Positions 27,592 to 37,709 of a DNA stretch of 43,781 nucleotides are shown piece by piece. Made by a program: the position numbers and the translations under genes. Within the stretch, counting starts at the first letter, position 1. The number at the start of each line of letters is the position of its first letter. Source of the stretch: Gammaproteobacteria bacterium (lineage in GTDB: Bacteria > Pseudomonadota > Gammaproteobacteria > SZUA-152); NCBI GenBank assembly GCA_015487095.1, contig WFQM01000042.1, forward strand, positions 1 to 43,781. Direction: 5' to 3'. Below the pieces are notes generated by a model. The model was not told where the DNA came from. It saw only the letters and a program-made list of their open reading frames with translations, and searched no databases.

Positions 27592-30555
27592 TTAATCGGT
27601 GTTTTTCAGCCATGCATGCCAGATGCGTTGCACAGTATCGCGTTCTGCCGCAAACCGCCCGTCTGCCACCACCGCACGCAATTCCTGCAAGGCAAGCCGA
27701 TGCACTTCCGCCCGATAACGCCGGTAAATTTCAGCCAGGTGGTGTGCGTCTGTGGGGGGCATCAGTCCCTGTCTGGCAAAGCCGTCCAGCACCCGAACGT
27801 TGTCCGTAAATTCGCCTAATGCGGGATAATGACGTGCCCAATTCAAAACCCCGAATTGAACCATAAATTCGATATCAGCGATACCACCACGGCCCTGTTT
27901 AAGGTCAAATTCACCCTTGCGCGCACGATTCAATGATTCACGCATACGTTCGCGCATATCAATGATGTCTTTTTTTAGCGATATAACCTCTCGTGGCAAA
28001 GCGAGTATTTCCTGGCGCAAGCCATCAAAAGCCTGTTTCAATGACAGATCACCCGCGACCACTCGGGCTCGCACCAGTGCCTGATGTTCCCAGGTCCATG
28101 CCTTGTGATGCTGGTATTCGCTGAAACTGCTCAAACTGGTTACCAGCAGACCGGATGCACCGCTGGGACGCAGGCGCATATCGGTGTCATAAAGCACACC
28201 TGCCGGGGTATGGGCTGTGAGGATGTGAATAATGCGTTGTCCCAGCCGGGCATAAAACACATTGTCTGCCACCGGCTTGGGGCCGTCGGTGACCGCCATC
28301 TGGTTTTCAGCCTGATGCACAAACACCAGATCCAGGTCCGAACCGTAACCCAGTTCGATACCACCGAGTTTGCCGTAAGCGACAATGGCAAACCCTTTTG
28401 CATCCTTTTTCCGGTTAGACAGACAGGCGGGTCGTCCGTGACGCGCCAGCAAATATTTCCATGCCAGCTCCAATGTTGCCTGCAATATCAGTTCGGCAAT
28501 GGTGGTCAATTGGTCGCTGACTTGCATCAGTGGCACAGCTTCCATCACGTCAGCTGCCGCGATGCGCAATACACTCACCTGTTTGAACTGTCGCAGACTG
28601 TCCATGGCCTGCTCCAGGTCTTCGGCAGGTATCTGTTTGAGACGGCGTTGCAGTTCGGTTGTTAATTCGGCTCGATCCGGTGGGCTGTAGAGACTGCGGG
28701 GGTCGAGCAGTTCGTCCAGCAATAATGGATGATGGGCCAGTTGTTGTGCGATCCAGGGACTGGCTGCACACAAACGCACCAATTGTGACAACGCCATAGG
28801 GTGCTCACTCAACAGAGCCAGATAGGCACTGCGCCGGGCAACGGCTTCCACCAGCGTCAGCAAACGCTGTAACACAACATGTGGTGAATCAGGCCGGGGC
28901 TCCAGTGCCACCACAGCACCCAGCAACAAGGGCATCAGCCTGTCCATACGTGTGCGGCCAATACGCGACAAAGACTGATAATCCCGGGCTGATTTAAGTA
29001 CCTGCAAGCGTGACCAACTGGCGGCAGGTTGGTCATAGCCCACTTGCTGCAACAGGGCGATGGCCTCGTTTTCCTCCGGGTTACCCAACCAGAGCGTACT
29101 CAAACCTGAGCTGTCTGTATCGGCATGGCGCGTTTGCGGCGATTCAAACACCTGTTCAAAATGGTTATGTACCCGGGTCATGTGGCCGCGCAATACGGGC
29201 AAAAATTCGTCCCAGTGATCGAAGCCCATGGCAAAAGCCAGACGTTGTTGGTCCACATCGTTATCCGGTAATTGATGTGTTTGCTGATCTTGATATTCCT
29301 GCAAGCGGTGCTCGGTATTACGCAGAAATTCGTAAGCAGCCAGTAATTGTTCCACCACATAATCCGGCAGATGTTGCTGTTCTTTTAGCCAAGTCAACAC
29401 ACCTTGAATATCACGTCGTTGCAGTGCCGGTTCACGTCCACCACGCACCAGCTGAAAGGCCTGACCGATAAATTCCACTTCACGAATACCGCCCGCGCCC
29501 AGCTTGACGTGATTGTCCATGCTTTTGCGTCGCACCTCGGCGGCGACCATTTTTTTCATTTCACGCAGCGCCTCGAAAGCACCGTAATCCAGATAACGCC
29601 GAAATACGAAGGGCCGTAGAATAGTAAACAGTTGCTCACCGGCTGTTGCATCGCCCGCAACAATACGTGCCTTGATCAGCGCGTAACGCTCCCAGTCCCG
29701 GCCATGGGCCTGATAATAATTTTCCAGTGCGGCAAAACTGCATGCCAGTGCGCCGCTCTGGCCGAAGGGCCGCAGACGCATATCCACCCGAAAGACAAAA
29801 CCGTCTGCCGTGTTTTCATCCAGCGCACGTACCAGTTGTTGACCAAGACGGGTGAAAAATTGCTCGTTGCTGACATTTCGAGAAGATCCTCCGGTTGTGT
29901 TGCCTGCCTCGGGATAAACAAAAATCAAATCCACATCGGAAGAAAAATTCAGTTCACTGGCACCCAGCTTGCCCATACCCAGCACTAACAGTTGCTGTGT
30001 TTCACCCTGTTGGTTTTGTGGCTCGCCCCATTCTGCGATCAGCGTATTTTGCAGCCAGGCCAATGCACCTTGAATGCAGGCATCTGCCAGTGCAGAAACA
30101 TTGCCCATGGTTTCATTGAGATCAGCTTGTTCATCACCCTGGGAAATATCCCGCCAGGCGATGCGCACCATCTCGCGTTGGCGCACATGGCGTAATTGCC
30201 GGGCCAGAGATTCAGTATCAGTCACATCCTGCAAAGCCGTTTGTACACGCTGTTCCATTTCACCTGTTGCATAACGGCGGTGCAGGTCTCCACTGTTCAG
30301 TAAATCCAACAATAATGAGGGCTGACGCACACAGCGCTGAGCGATAAATTCGCTACAGGCCCAGGCACGGCATAATTCGCTGAGCAGTTTGTCATTCCAA
30401 ACCGGGGGAGGGATTCCATCTACTGTTATCGCCGTCACAAAATCAGCCCATTGGTATTGTACGGTTTCCCGCAAAACCACAGGCAGTGGTTCCAGAGCAG
30501 TAGTAAGGTCAGGCAGGTTATGAGGCTTTTTTGTCACAGCAAATCTCTCGTCCAT
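27592..30555 (-). CDS. glnE: Bifunctional glutamine synthetase adenylyltransferase/adenylyl-removing enzyme GlnE
   Basis: GlnE attaches and removes AMP on glutamine synthetase in response to PII and glutamine. The 987-residue protein has the normal two-catalytic-domain layout. The N-terminal adenylyl-removing nucleotidyltransferase carries GMGKLGASELNFSSDVDLIF (S206 onward) with its helical domain. The C-terminal adenylylating domain has YGKLGGIELGYGSDLDLVF (S739 onward) and KQGRGGIADIEFMVQF near the end. Both acidic GSD/SSDxD sites are intact, so both activities are probably retained. It is divergent from pilU, with a family B repeat in the shared promoter region. With Amt and Gdh it forms part of this window's nitrogen-assimilation set. 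Confidence 0.96.
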   Translation of the reverse strand: MDERFAVTKKPHNLPDLTTALEPLPVVLRETVQYQWADFVTAITVDGIPPPVWNDKLLSELCRAWACSEFIAQRCVRQPSLLLDLLNSGDLHRRYATGEMEQRVQTALQDVTDTESLARQLRHVRQREMVRIAWRDISQGDEQADLNETMGNVSALADACIQGALAWLQNTLIAEWGEPQNQQGETQQLLVLGMGKLGASELNFSSDVDLIFVYPEAGNTTGGSSRNVSNEQFFTRLGQQLVRALDENTADGFVFRVDMRLRPFGQSGALACSFAALENYYQAHGRDWERYALIKARIVAGDATAGEQLFTILRPFVFRRYLDYGAFEALREMKKMVAAEVRRKSMDNHVKLGAGGIREVEFIGQAFQLVRGGREPALQRRDIQGVLTWLKEQQHLPDYVVEQLLAAYEFLRNTEHRLQEYQDQQTHQLPDNDVDQQRLAFAMGFDHWDEFLPVLRGHMTRVHNHFEQVFESPQTRHADTDSSGLSTLWLGNPEENEAIALLQQVGYDQPAASWSRLQVLKSARDYQSLSRIGRTRMDRLMPLLLGAVVALEPRPDSPHVVLQRLLTLVEAVARRSAYLALLSEHPMALSQLVRLCAASPWIAQQLAHHPLLLDELLDPRSLYSPPDRAELTTELQRRLKQIPAEDLEQAMDSLRQFKQVSVLRIAAADVMEAVPLMQVSDQLTTIAELILQATLELAWKYLLARHGRPACLSNRKKDAKGFAIVAYGKLGGIELGYGSDLDLVFVHQAENQMAVTDGPKPVADNVFYARLGQRIIHILTAHTPAGVLYDTDMRLRPSGASGLLVTSLSSFSEYQHHKAWTWEHQALVRARVVAGDLSLKQAFDGLRQEILALPREVISLKKDIIDMRERMRESLNRARKGEFDLKQGRGGIADIEFMVQFGVLNWARHYPALGEFTDNVRVLDGFARQGLMPPTDAHHLAEIYRRYRAEVHRLALQELRAVVADGRFAAERDTVQRIWHAWLKNTD

Positions 30556-30580
30556 ACAACGGGAAGGTTAAATCTAACAC

Positions 30581-30747
30581 ATCAGTTGAGCCTGCTGCGA
30601 ACGTCTAAGGCACTCAATCTAAATGACTTTTTCGAACATTTTGAACTCACCGTATGAGTGATACGCTTTCATTCAAAATAACCGAAAAAGATCATTGATC
30701 TTGAGCACCTTAGCCGCTCTCGCGACGGCTCAACTGATTAATTCAGG
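30581..30747. repeat. Palindromic MITE-like element, family B, copy 2
   Basis: This copy aligns with 21000-21165 with about eight differences, one of them a single-base insertion. Its ends ATCAGTTGAGCC and GGCTCAACTGAT form a perfect inverted repeat; the longer outer arms seen in copy 1 are degraded here. It lies 25 bases before the glnE start codon and 88 bases before pilU, inside the shared promoter region. Confidence 0.88.
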
Positions 30748-30835
30748 TTAAAGAATGACCTTGTGTAACCGATATCAAAGTGACAATCCAATGTGCTTTT
30801 TGCGCTGAGCCAACGCTTTTCGGAGCAGGACATCA

Positions 30836-31999
30836 ATGGAAATATCTGATTACCTCAAACTCATGGTCAAGTATGAAGCCTCTGATCTGTATTTCACAGT
30901 TGGCGCACCGGTAAGCGCCAAAATTCACGGTATTCTCAAACCGCTGGAAAAAACCACGCTGCCCGCTGGGCGCGTCAAGGCATTGGCCTATGAGATGATG
31001 AATGAGGAGCAGGTCGCTCAGTTTGAACTGAAACCGGAAATGAATCTGGCCCATTCACTCCCCGGCATTGGTCGTTTCCGGGTTAATGTGTTCAAACAAC
31101 GTAATCAGGCGGCGATGGTGGTCCGGCATATCAAGACCCAGATTCCCAGTGCGCAGGAATTGGGTTTACCACCCATTCTGCAAAAAATCATTATGCAGAA
31201 ACGTGGACTGGTGCTGTTCATCGGCGGCACTGGCTCGGGAAAATCCACTTCACTGGCGGCGTTGATTGATGCCCGCAACACCAATACTTCAGGGCATATT
31301 ATCACCATTGAAGATCCCATCGAATTTATCCATAACCACAAAAAGTCCATCGTCAACCAGCGTGAAGTGGGGCTGGATACTGATTGTTATGAAGATGCGC
31401 TGAAAAATACTCTGCGCCAGGCACCGGATGTGATTCTTATTGGCGAAGTGCGCGACCGCGAAACCATGGAGCACTGTATCGCCTTTGCTGAAACCGGGCA
31501 TCTGGCCATTTCCACTCTGCATGCCAATAATTCCAACCAGGCGCTGGACCGTATTATCAACTTTTTCCCGGAAGACCGACGCAACCAGCTGCTTATGGAT
31601 TTGTCACTGAATGTGCGCGCGTTTATTTCCCAACGTCTGATTCCCACCCTGGATGGCAAACGTGCCGTCGCCGTGGAGGTCATGCTAGGCACACCACTGA
31701 TTCAGGATTTGATCCTCAAGGGTGACATTCACGGTATTCGTGACATCATGGAAAAATCCACCAATCTGGGTATGCAGACCTTCGATCAAGCCATCTTCAA
31801 GCTCTACAAAGACGGCGTGATCAGCATCGAAGAAGCGTTGCGTAATGCCGACTCACAAAATAATTTACGTTTGAAAATCAGCCTGTCGGAAGGTTCTGTG
31901 GCGGTGGATGAAAATATGAAAATCGAGATTGATCCGGATGATGTCAATGCCGTGGCAGGCAGTAAAGGTGGCTTGAACCTGACAATAGAGCCCAGGTAG
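30836..31999 (+). CDS. pilU: Type IV pilus retraction ATPase PilU
   Basis: PilU is a hexameric cytoplasmic ATPase that assists PilT in retracting type IV pili. The 387-residue protein has the PilT-like N-terminal domain, Walker A GGTGSGKS at 130-137, ASP-box region TIEDPIEF near 157-164, Walker B with ILIGEVRDRETM near 200-211, and the His-box GHLAISTLHANN near 221-232. The N-terminus DYLKLMVKYEASDLYFTVGAP and the long acidic C-terminus beyond the core point to PilU, not PilT. Usually pilT precedes pilU; here pilU stands alone opposite glnE, so pilT must lie elsewhere. AGGA at 30827-30830 is the ribosome site. Confidence 0.9.
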   Translation: MEISDYLKLMVKYEASDLYFTVGAPVSAKIHGILKPLEKTTLPAGRVKALAYEMMNEEQVAQFELKPEMNLAHSLPGIGRFRVNVFKQRNQAAMVVRHIKTQIPSAQELGLPPILQKIIMQKRGLVLFIGGTGSGKSTSLAALIDARNTNTSGHIITIEDPIEFIHNHKKSIVNQREVGLDTDCYEDALKNTLRQAPDVILIGEVRDRETMEHCIAFAETGHLAISTLHANNSNQALDRIINFFPEDRRNQLLMDLSLNVRAFISQRLIPTLDGKRAVAVEVMLGTPLIQDLILKGDIHGIRDIMEKSTNLGMQTFDQAIFKLYKDGVISIEEALRNADSQNNLRLKISLSEGSVAVDENMKIEIDPDDVNAVAGSKGGLNLTIEPR

Positions 32000-32004
32000 G
32001 GCGG

Positions 32005-32066
32005 GCATGTAGTGCGTGCCCACGCAGTGATTTCCGATCCGCGTGGGTAAAAAAGCATACCCACCC
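32005..32066. terminator. Overlapping stem-loops between convergent pilU and mrcA
   Basis: Between the two stop codons there are competing inverted repeats: GGGCA/TGCCC, CCCACGC/GCGTGGG, and GTGGGTA with TACCCAC around an A/T run. The last gives a T run in the loop and not after the stem, so a classical terminator is uncertain, but the position between convergent genes fits a role in ending transcription. Confidence 0.35.
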
Positions 32067-32083
32067 AACTTGCAAGATCCAGG

Positions 32084-34579
32084 TTAAAATAATTCTTCTG
32101 GCACACCGCCACCACTGTCCCGTGAAACGGGTGTTGTTTCATCACCACCACCAATAATCGTCGCCGGGGAGTTCTCTGTCCGCCGCTGAGGGACATTTTC
32201 TAACCGAAAGGTTTCAAAGATCCCCTCGGGATTGTTGGCACCGGCCAGCAAGCCTGTTTCCGGGTCAATGCGTACTGTCACTAGTCCTGGCGGCTGCTCC
32301 AACGGGCGTTCCGGCAAGCCTTGCAAGCCCGTGCGCATAAGCTCAATCCACATGGGCAGAGCAGCACGCCCCCCTGTTTCCCGGGCACCCAGCGGTTTGG
32401 GTTTGTCGAAACCCACCCAGGCAGTGGCCACCAGGTCCGGGGTATAGCCCGAGAACCAGGCATCCTGCTGATCATTACTGGTCCCGGTTTTACCGGCTAA
32501 ATCAGAACGTCCCAACGCTTTTGCCCGTTGTCCCGTACCCCGTTGGATTACCTCCATCATCATTGAACGCATCAGGTAGGCATTTTGCGGTGTCAATACT
32601 CGCGGGGCAATATTGACCGGAATAAACTCTTCTCGTGAGGGTGGGCCCATAAAAGGTTCGGCATCGATTTCCTGCTGACGTTTGAGACGTTCTTCGCAGC
32701 CATCACAGGCAATAAAAGGTTCAGCGCGATACAATACTTTGCCTTTGGCATCTTCAATGCTGTCGATAAAATATGGCACCGTACGGAATCCACCATTGGC
32801 AAATACCGCGTAGCCACGCACGACTTCCAGTGGCGTAACCACACCACTGCCCAGTGCCAGTGACAAATCCCGGGGCAGACGTTTTTTGTCAAAACCAAAA
32901 CGACCAGCGTAGTTAATGGTGTAACCGATACCAATGGCGCGCAACAGGCGAATAGAGACCAGATTGCGAGACTTCACCAGTGCTTTACGCAAGCGGGTCG
33001 GACCAAACACCTTGCCGCTGTAATTCTCAGGACGCCAGGTAGCTTCCAGTCCTTCATCCTCGAATACCACGGGCGCATCATTGATAAGGCTGGCAGGTGT
33101 GAAGCCCTTTTCCAATGCGGCGGAATAAAGGAAAGGTTTAAAATTGGAACCCGGTTGACGTTCCGCCTGGGTGACACGGTTGAATTTGCTGCTGGAAAAA
33201 TTGAAACCACCCACCAGGGCTCGAATGGCACCGTCATGGGGGTCAAGTGATACCAGTGCGCCTTCTACTTCGGGAATCTGTGCCAGCTGCCAACCAGCGT
33301 CGGTTTCTTTTGTGGCAGGTAGTTCGGTGATATAAATAACATCACCCCGGCTCAGTATGTCTGCCGCTTGTTTCGGTGCGGCACCTTTGCCGCCATTTTT
33401 TAATGCAGGTGCCGCCCAGGATAACCCTGGCCAATTCATACGCAACACACCACGACGCGGTTCGTAAACCACCACCGACTGCTCAACCGTTGCCAATACC
33501 AGAGCGGGTAGCAGGCCGTTAATTTCCCGCTGTGTTTTTAACAATGGCATCCACTGTTCTTCGCCACTGTCTTCCGCCAGTACGTGTTGCGTAAGCGGGC
33601 CGCGGTATCCGTGGCGTCGATCATAGGCTAGCAGGGCATCACGTTGGGCACGGTGTGCCGCCATTTGTAAGCGGGAGCCAACGCTGGTCCTGACTTTGTA
33701 ACCGGCAGAATAGGCGGCATCACCAAAACGCCGCACCATTTCGGCGCGCACCATTTCAGCAACATAGGGAGCGGTTATTTCCCGGGAAAGATCATGCAAG
33801 CGGGCATCATCCACCATAGCGCGTGCTTCATCGTGGGTCGTGTCATCAATAAACCCCAGGTCGTGCATGCGGCCTAGCACATAGTTGCGGCGCAACAGTG
33901 CCCGGGCTGGATTAATAACAGGGTTGTAACGAGATGGGGCTTTGGGCAGACCGGCAACCATTGCCAGTTGTGCCACGTTCAGTTTATCGACAGGGACACC
34001 GTAATAAACCTGTGCCGCAGCGCCCACGCCATAGGCACGATTGCCCAGATAGATTTTGTTGAGATAAAGCGTGAGGATATCCTCCTTGCTTAGCTCACGT
34101 TCAATCTTAAGTGCCAGCATGATTTCGTTGAGTTTACGCAGGTAGGTTTTTTCCCGGCTAAGGAAAAAATTACGTGCTACCTGCATGGTGATGGTGCTGC
34201 CACCCTGGCCCTTTTCGCCAGTGCGTAACAAATGAAAGGCTGCCCGTAACAGGCCTTGATAATCCACACCTGGATGCACAAAAAAGCGATTGTCTTCCGC
34301 TGCCAGTACCGCCTGCACCATGAGTTTTGGTACTTCTTCGTATTTAAGTGGTGCCCGTTTTTTTTCACCAAACTCCGCAATCAACCCCCCGTCACGGGAA
34401 TAAACTCGCAGTGGCACTTGAAATTGCACGTCTTGCAAGCTTTGCGTCGAAGGCAAACCGGGTACAATGAACAGATAAAGACCCGCCAGCACCAGGGTGG
34501 TTAAAAAAACACCAATTCCGCCAAGATAAAGTAACCAGCGTTTTTGGAATTTGAGTTTTTGAATTTTAAAAGAAGGCAT
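32084..34579 (-). CDS. mrcA: Penicillin-binding protein 1A (class A, bifunctional)
   Basis: PBP1a polymerises glycan strands and crosslinks peptides in the periplasm. The 831-residue product begins with a short cytoplasmic tail and a membrane anchor (about 16-40). The glycosyltransferase domain has catalytic E95 in VLAAEDNRFFVHPGVDYQG, then GGSTITMQVARNFFLS. An OB-like insert precedes the transpeptidase domain, where S478 lies in PGSNFKPFLYSA (SxxK), SRN acts as SxN (VKSRNLVSIR), and KTGT is in LAGKTGTSNDQQDAWF. A C-terminal tail follows. The ATG at 34579 is taken over a TTG four codons earlier. It is divergent from pilMNOPQ, the usual arrangement in Gammaproteobacteria. A likely partner activator LpoA is not in the window. 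Confidence 0.96.
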   Translation of the reverse strand: MPSFKIQKLKFQKRWLLYLGGIGVFLTTLVLAGLYLFIVPGLPSTQSLQDVQFQVPLRVYSRDGGLIAEFGEKKRAPLKYEEVPKLMVQAVLAAEDNRFFVHPGVDYQGLLRAAFHLLRTGEKGQGGSTITMQVARNFFLSREKTYLRKLNEIMLALKIERELSKEDILTLYLNKIYLGNRAYGVGAAAQVYYGVPVDKLNVAQLAMVAGLPKAPSRYNPVINPARALLRRNYVLGRMHDLGFIDDTTHDEARAMVDDARLHDLSREITAPYVAEMVRAEMVRRFGDAAYSAGYKVRTSVGSRLQMAAHRAQRDALLAYDRRHGYRGPLTQHVLAEDSGEEQWMPLLKTQREINGLLPALVLATVEQSVVVYEPRRGVLRMNWPGLSWAAPALKNGGKGAAPKQAADILSRGDVIYITELPATKETDAGWQLAQIPEVEGALVSLDPHDGAIRALVGGFNFSSSKFNRVTQAERQPGSNFKPFLYSAALEKGFTPASLINDAPVVFEDEGLEATWRPENYSGKVFGPTRLRKALVKSRNLVSIRLLRAIGIGYTINYAGRFGFDKKRLPRDLSLALGSGVVTPLEVVRGYAVFANGGFRTVPYFIDSIEDAKGKVLYRAEPFIACDGCEERLKRQQEIDAEPFMGPPSREEFIPVNIAPRVLTPQNAYLMRSMMMEVIQRGTGQRAKALGRSDLAGKTGTSNDQQDAWFSGYTPDLVATAWVGFDKPKPLGARETGGRAALPMWIELMRTGLQGLPERPLEQPPGLVTVRIDPETGLLAGANNPEGIFETFRLENVPQRRTENSPATIIGGGDETTPVSRDSGGGVPEELF

Positions 34580-34666
34580 CAAAACAAACAATTTGTGATA
34601 GTGTTCATGGATATTGACAAAGGCAGAGTATAAAACTTCTAATTAGATCAACCTAATACTAGTACT

Positions 34667-34788
34667 CTTTTAATGTAATAAGTTAAGCTTCGGCTGGCTC
34701 ATCAATATTTATGGCTGTTATTTAAGCACGGCGTCTAACTGTAAAACACCACTAAAAGATACTGGACCTTAACTTATCACATTAAAAG
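34667..34788. repeat. Palindromic element, family D, between mrcA and pilM
   Basis: A 21-base arm at 34667-34687 (CTTTTAATGT-A-ATAAGTTAAG) returns inverted at 34768-34788 with one mismatch. The 80 bases between the arms show no coding capacity. It lies in the promoter region of pilM, which starts 95 bases further on, and 87 bases beyond the mrcA start. It could be a MITE or a regulatory hairpin; only one copy is in the window. Confidence 0.65.
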
Positions 34789-34826
34789 GGCGCGATTTTT
34801 CTGATGCAATTTTTAATCTGTAGTAA

Positions 34827-35954
<1,128 letters not shown>

Positions 35955-36515
35955 ATGCCGCATATTAATCTACTCCCCTGGCGTGAAGAAGAGCGACGCG
36001 ACAAACAGCGGCAATTTATCAACATTGCGGCAGGTGCGGCAATTTTGATGGTGGGTATTATTGTCCTGGTACACCTGCGTATGAGCGGTATCATCGAAGA
36101 CCAGAATAACCGTAACCAGTTTTTGCAGGGACAGATTGTCCAGGTTGATAAAGAAATTGCGGAAATCAAAACCCTTGAAAAAGAAAAAGCCGCTTTGCTG
36201 GCACGCATGAAGGTTATCCAGGAGCTGCAAAGCAGCCGACCGGAGATCGTACATATTTTTGACGAGCTTGCCAAAACCATACCCGACAATGTTTTTTTAC
36301 TGGCAACATCCCGCAAGGATCGCGAGATCAACCTTACCGGCGTCGCAGACTCTAATGACTACGTTTCCGAGTTTATGCGCAACCTGGATAGTTCTCTCTG
36401 GTTAACCAATCCGAGATTGACCGTCATCAAGTCGGATAAAAAAGAATATCCAGGTGCAAGCTGGTTTCAGCTCACTGTTTCACAAAAAAACAGAACAAAG
36501 AAGGCTGACAAATGA
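35955..36515 (+). CDS. pilN: Type IV pilus assembly protein PilN
   Basis: PilN is a single-pass inner-membrane protein; its cytoplasmic N-terminus binds PilM and its periplasmic domain pairs with PilO. The 186-residue product begins with the diagnostic PHINLLPWREEERRDK motif. A membrane helix follows (about 25-45), then a coiled coil (about 48-90) and a ferredoxin-like periplasmic domain. The start lies directly after the pilM stop, and the end overlaps pilO by 4 bases (ATGA). Confidence 0.96.
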   Translation: MPHINLLPWREEERRDKQRQFINIAAGAAILMVGIIVLVHLRMSGIIEDQNNRNQFLQGQIVQVDKEIAEIKTLEKEKAALLARMKVIQELQSSRPEIVHIFDELAKTIPDNVFLLATSRKDREINLTGVADSNDYVSEFMRNLDSSLWLTNPRLTVIKSDKKEYPGASWFQLTVSQKNRTKKADK

Positions 36516-37153
36516 ACCTGTCTGACCTGAACAACCTCAACCTTGATCCCAATAATATTGGCAGCTGGCCGTTGGCGGCCAGAGTGATTGTTATTGTTTT
36601 ACTCTGTCTTGCCTTATTGTTTGCGGGTTATTATCTGGACACCAGTGACCAGTTGCTGGAACTGGAGACAGCGCGTGCCAAGGAATCCAGCCTGAAGCAG
36701 GAATTTGAAACGAAACAGGCCAAGGCCGCCAATCTCGGCGCTTATCAGGAACAAATGAAAGAAATGCAGCGTTCTTTTGGTGCCCTGCTACAACAACTGC
36801 CAGGCAAAACCGAGGTTGCCGGTCTGTTAGTGGATATCTCTCGCGTGGGTATTCTCAGCGGGTTGGAATTTGAGCTTTTCAAGCCCGAAGCTGAAACCCC
36901 CAAAGAGTTTTATGCTGAACTGCCCATAAAAATACGAGTTAAAGGTAGTTATCACCAGTTTGGTAACTTTGCCAGTGGCACTGCTGCATTACCACGTATT
37001 GTCACGTTGCATAATTTATCCATCACCTCCCCGAAGGGCAAAAAAGGCGAGGATAATCGTATGATCATGGAGGCGACTGCAAAAACTTACCGTTATCTTG
37101 AAAAAGACAATACCGCCAACACCAAGAAGCGCAAACGGCGGGGTAAAAAATAA
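36512..37153 (+). CDS. pilO: Type IV pilus assembly protein PilO
   Basis: PilO forms the inner-membrane heterodimer with PilN. The 213-residue product has a short cytoplasmic start (LSDLNNLNLDPNNIGSWPL), a membrane helix at about 24-43, a coiled coil at about 45-85, and a ferredoxin-like periplasmic domain with the FELFKPEAETPKEFYAELPIKIRVKGSYHQFG stretch typical of the family. The tail is lysine/arginine rich. The gene overlaps pilN by 4 bases and shares its last base with the pilP ATG, so the operon is tightly coupled. Confidence 0.96.
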   Translation: MNLSDLNNLNLDPNNIGSWPLAARVIVIVLLCLALLFAGYYLDTSDQLLELETARAKESSLKQEFETKQAKAANLGAYQEQMKEMQRSFGALLQQLPGKTEVAGLLVDISRVGILSGLEFELFKPEAETPKEFYAELPIKIRVKGSYHQFGNFASGTAALPRIVTLHNLSITSPKGKKGEDNRMIMEATAKTYRYLEKDNTANTKKRKRRGKK

Positions 37154-37689
37154 TGCACAAGCTCAAGTATAAGTATCCACGCATTCGTATTATTGTATTT
37201 GCTCTTTTTCTGGCTGTGGGATTGACCGCCTGTGGCGGTGAAGAAAATGTCGATTTGCAAACCTATGTGAGTGAAGTCAAGGCTCGACAAAAAAGCCCTA
37301 TTCCTCCTCTGCCCAAGCCGCAGACCTTTGAAGTATTTACTTACAATGATGGGGGATTAAGAGACCCCTTTGTGCCCACGGTCGAAATTTTGGCCGTAGA
37401 ATCAGACAATGGGCTGAAGCCTGATATGGACAGGGAGCGTGATGTGCTGGAACAATACGCTGTTGGCAGCCTGAAAATGATGGGTATTCTGGAAAAAAAT
37501 GGTCGTCGCTGGGCGCTGGTCCGGGCAAGTGATGGTACTTTACATCGCACCACAGCAGGTCGGCATCTTGGAAAGAATAATGGTGAAATCGTGAGGATCA
37601 CGGAAAGTCAACTTGAATTAAAGGAAATCGTTCCGGATGGGCTGGGGGGGTGGATGGAACGCATGACTACCCTGGCCGTCGGCGAATGA
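37153..37689 (+). CDS. pilP: Type IV pilus lipoprotein PilP
   Basis: PilP is an inner-membrane lipoprotein that connects PilN/PilO to the PilQ secretin. The 178-residue product has a lipoprotein signal with lipobox LTAC (cysteine 27), a disordered proline-rich stretch (RQKSPIPPLPKPQTFEVFTYN), then the beta-sandwich HR domain. GLRDPFVPTV near 69-78 and QYAVGSLKMMGILEKNGRRWALVRASDGTLHR near 104-135 are the conserved parts. Its start overlaps the pilO stop by one base. Confidence 0.96.
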   Translation: MHKLKYKYPRIRIIVFALFLAVGLTACGGEENVDLQTYVSEVKARQKSPIPPLPKPQTFEVFTYNDGGLRDPFVPTVEILAVESDNGLKPDMDRERDVLEQYAVGSLKMMGILEKNGRRWALVRASDGTLHRTTAGRHLGKNNGEIVRITESQLELKEIVPDGLGGWMERMTTLAVGE

Positions 37690-37709
37690 TGCCAGCGAGG
37701 ATTTAGTAC

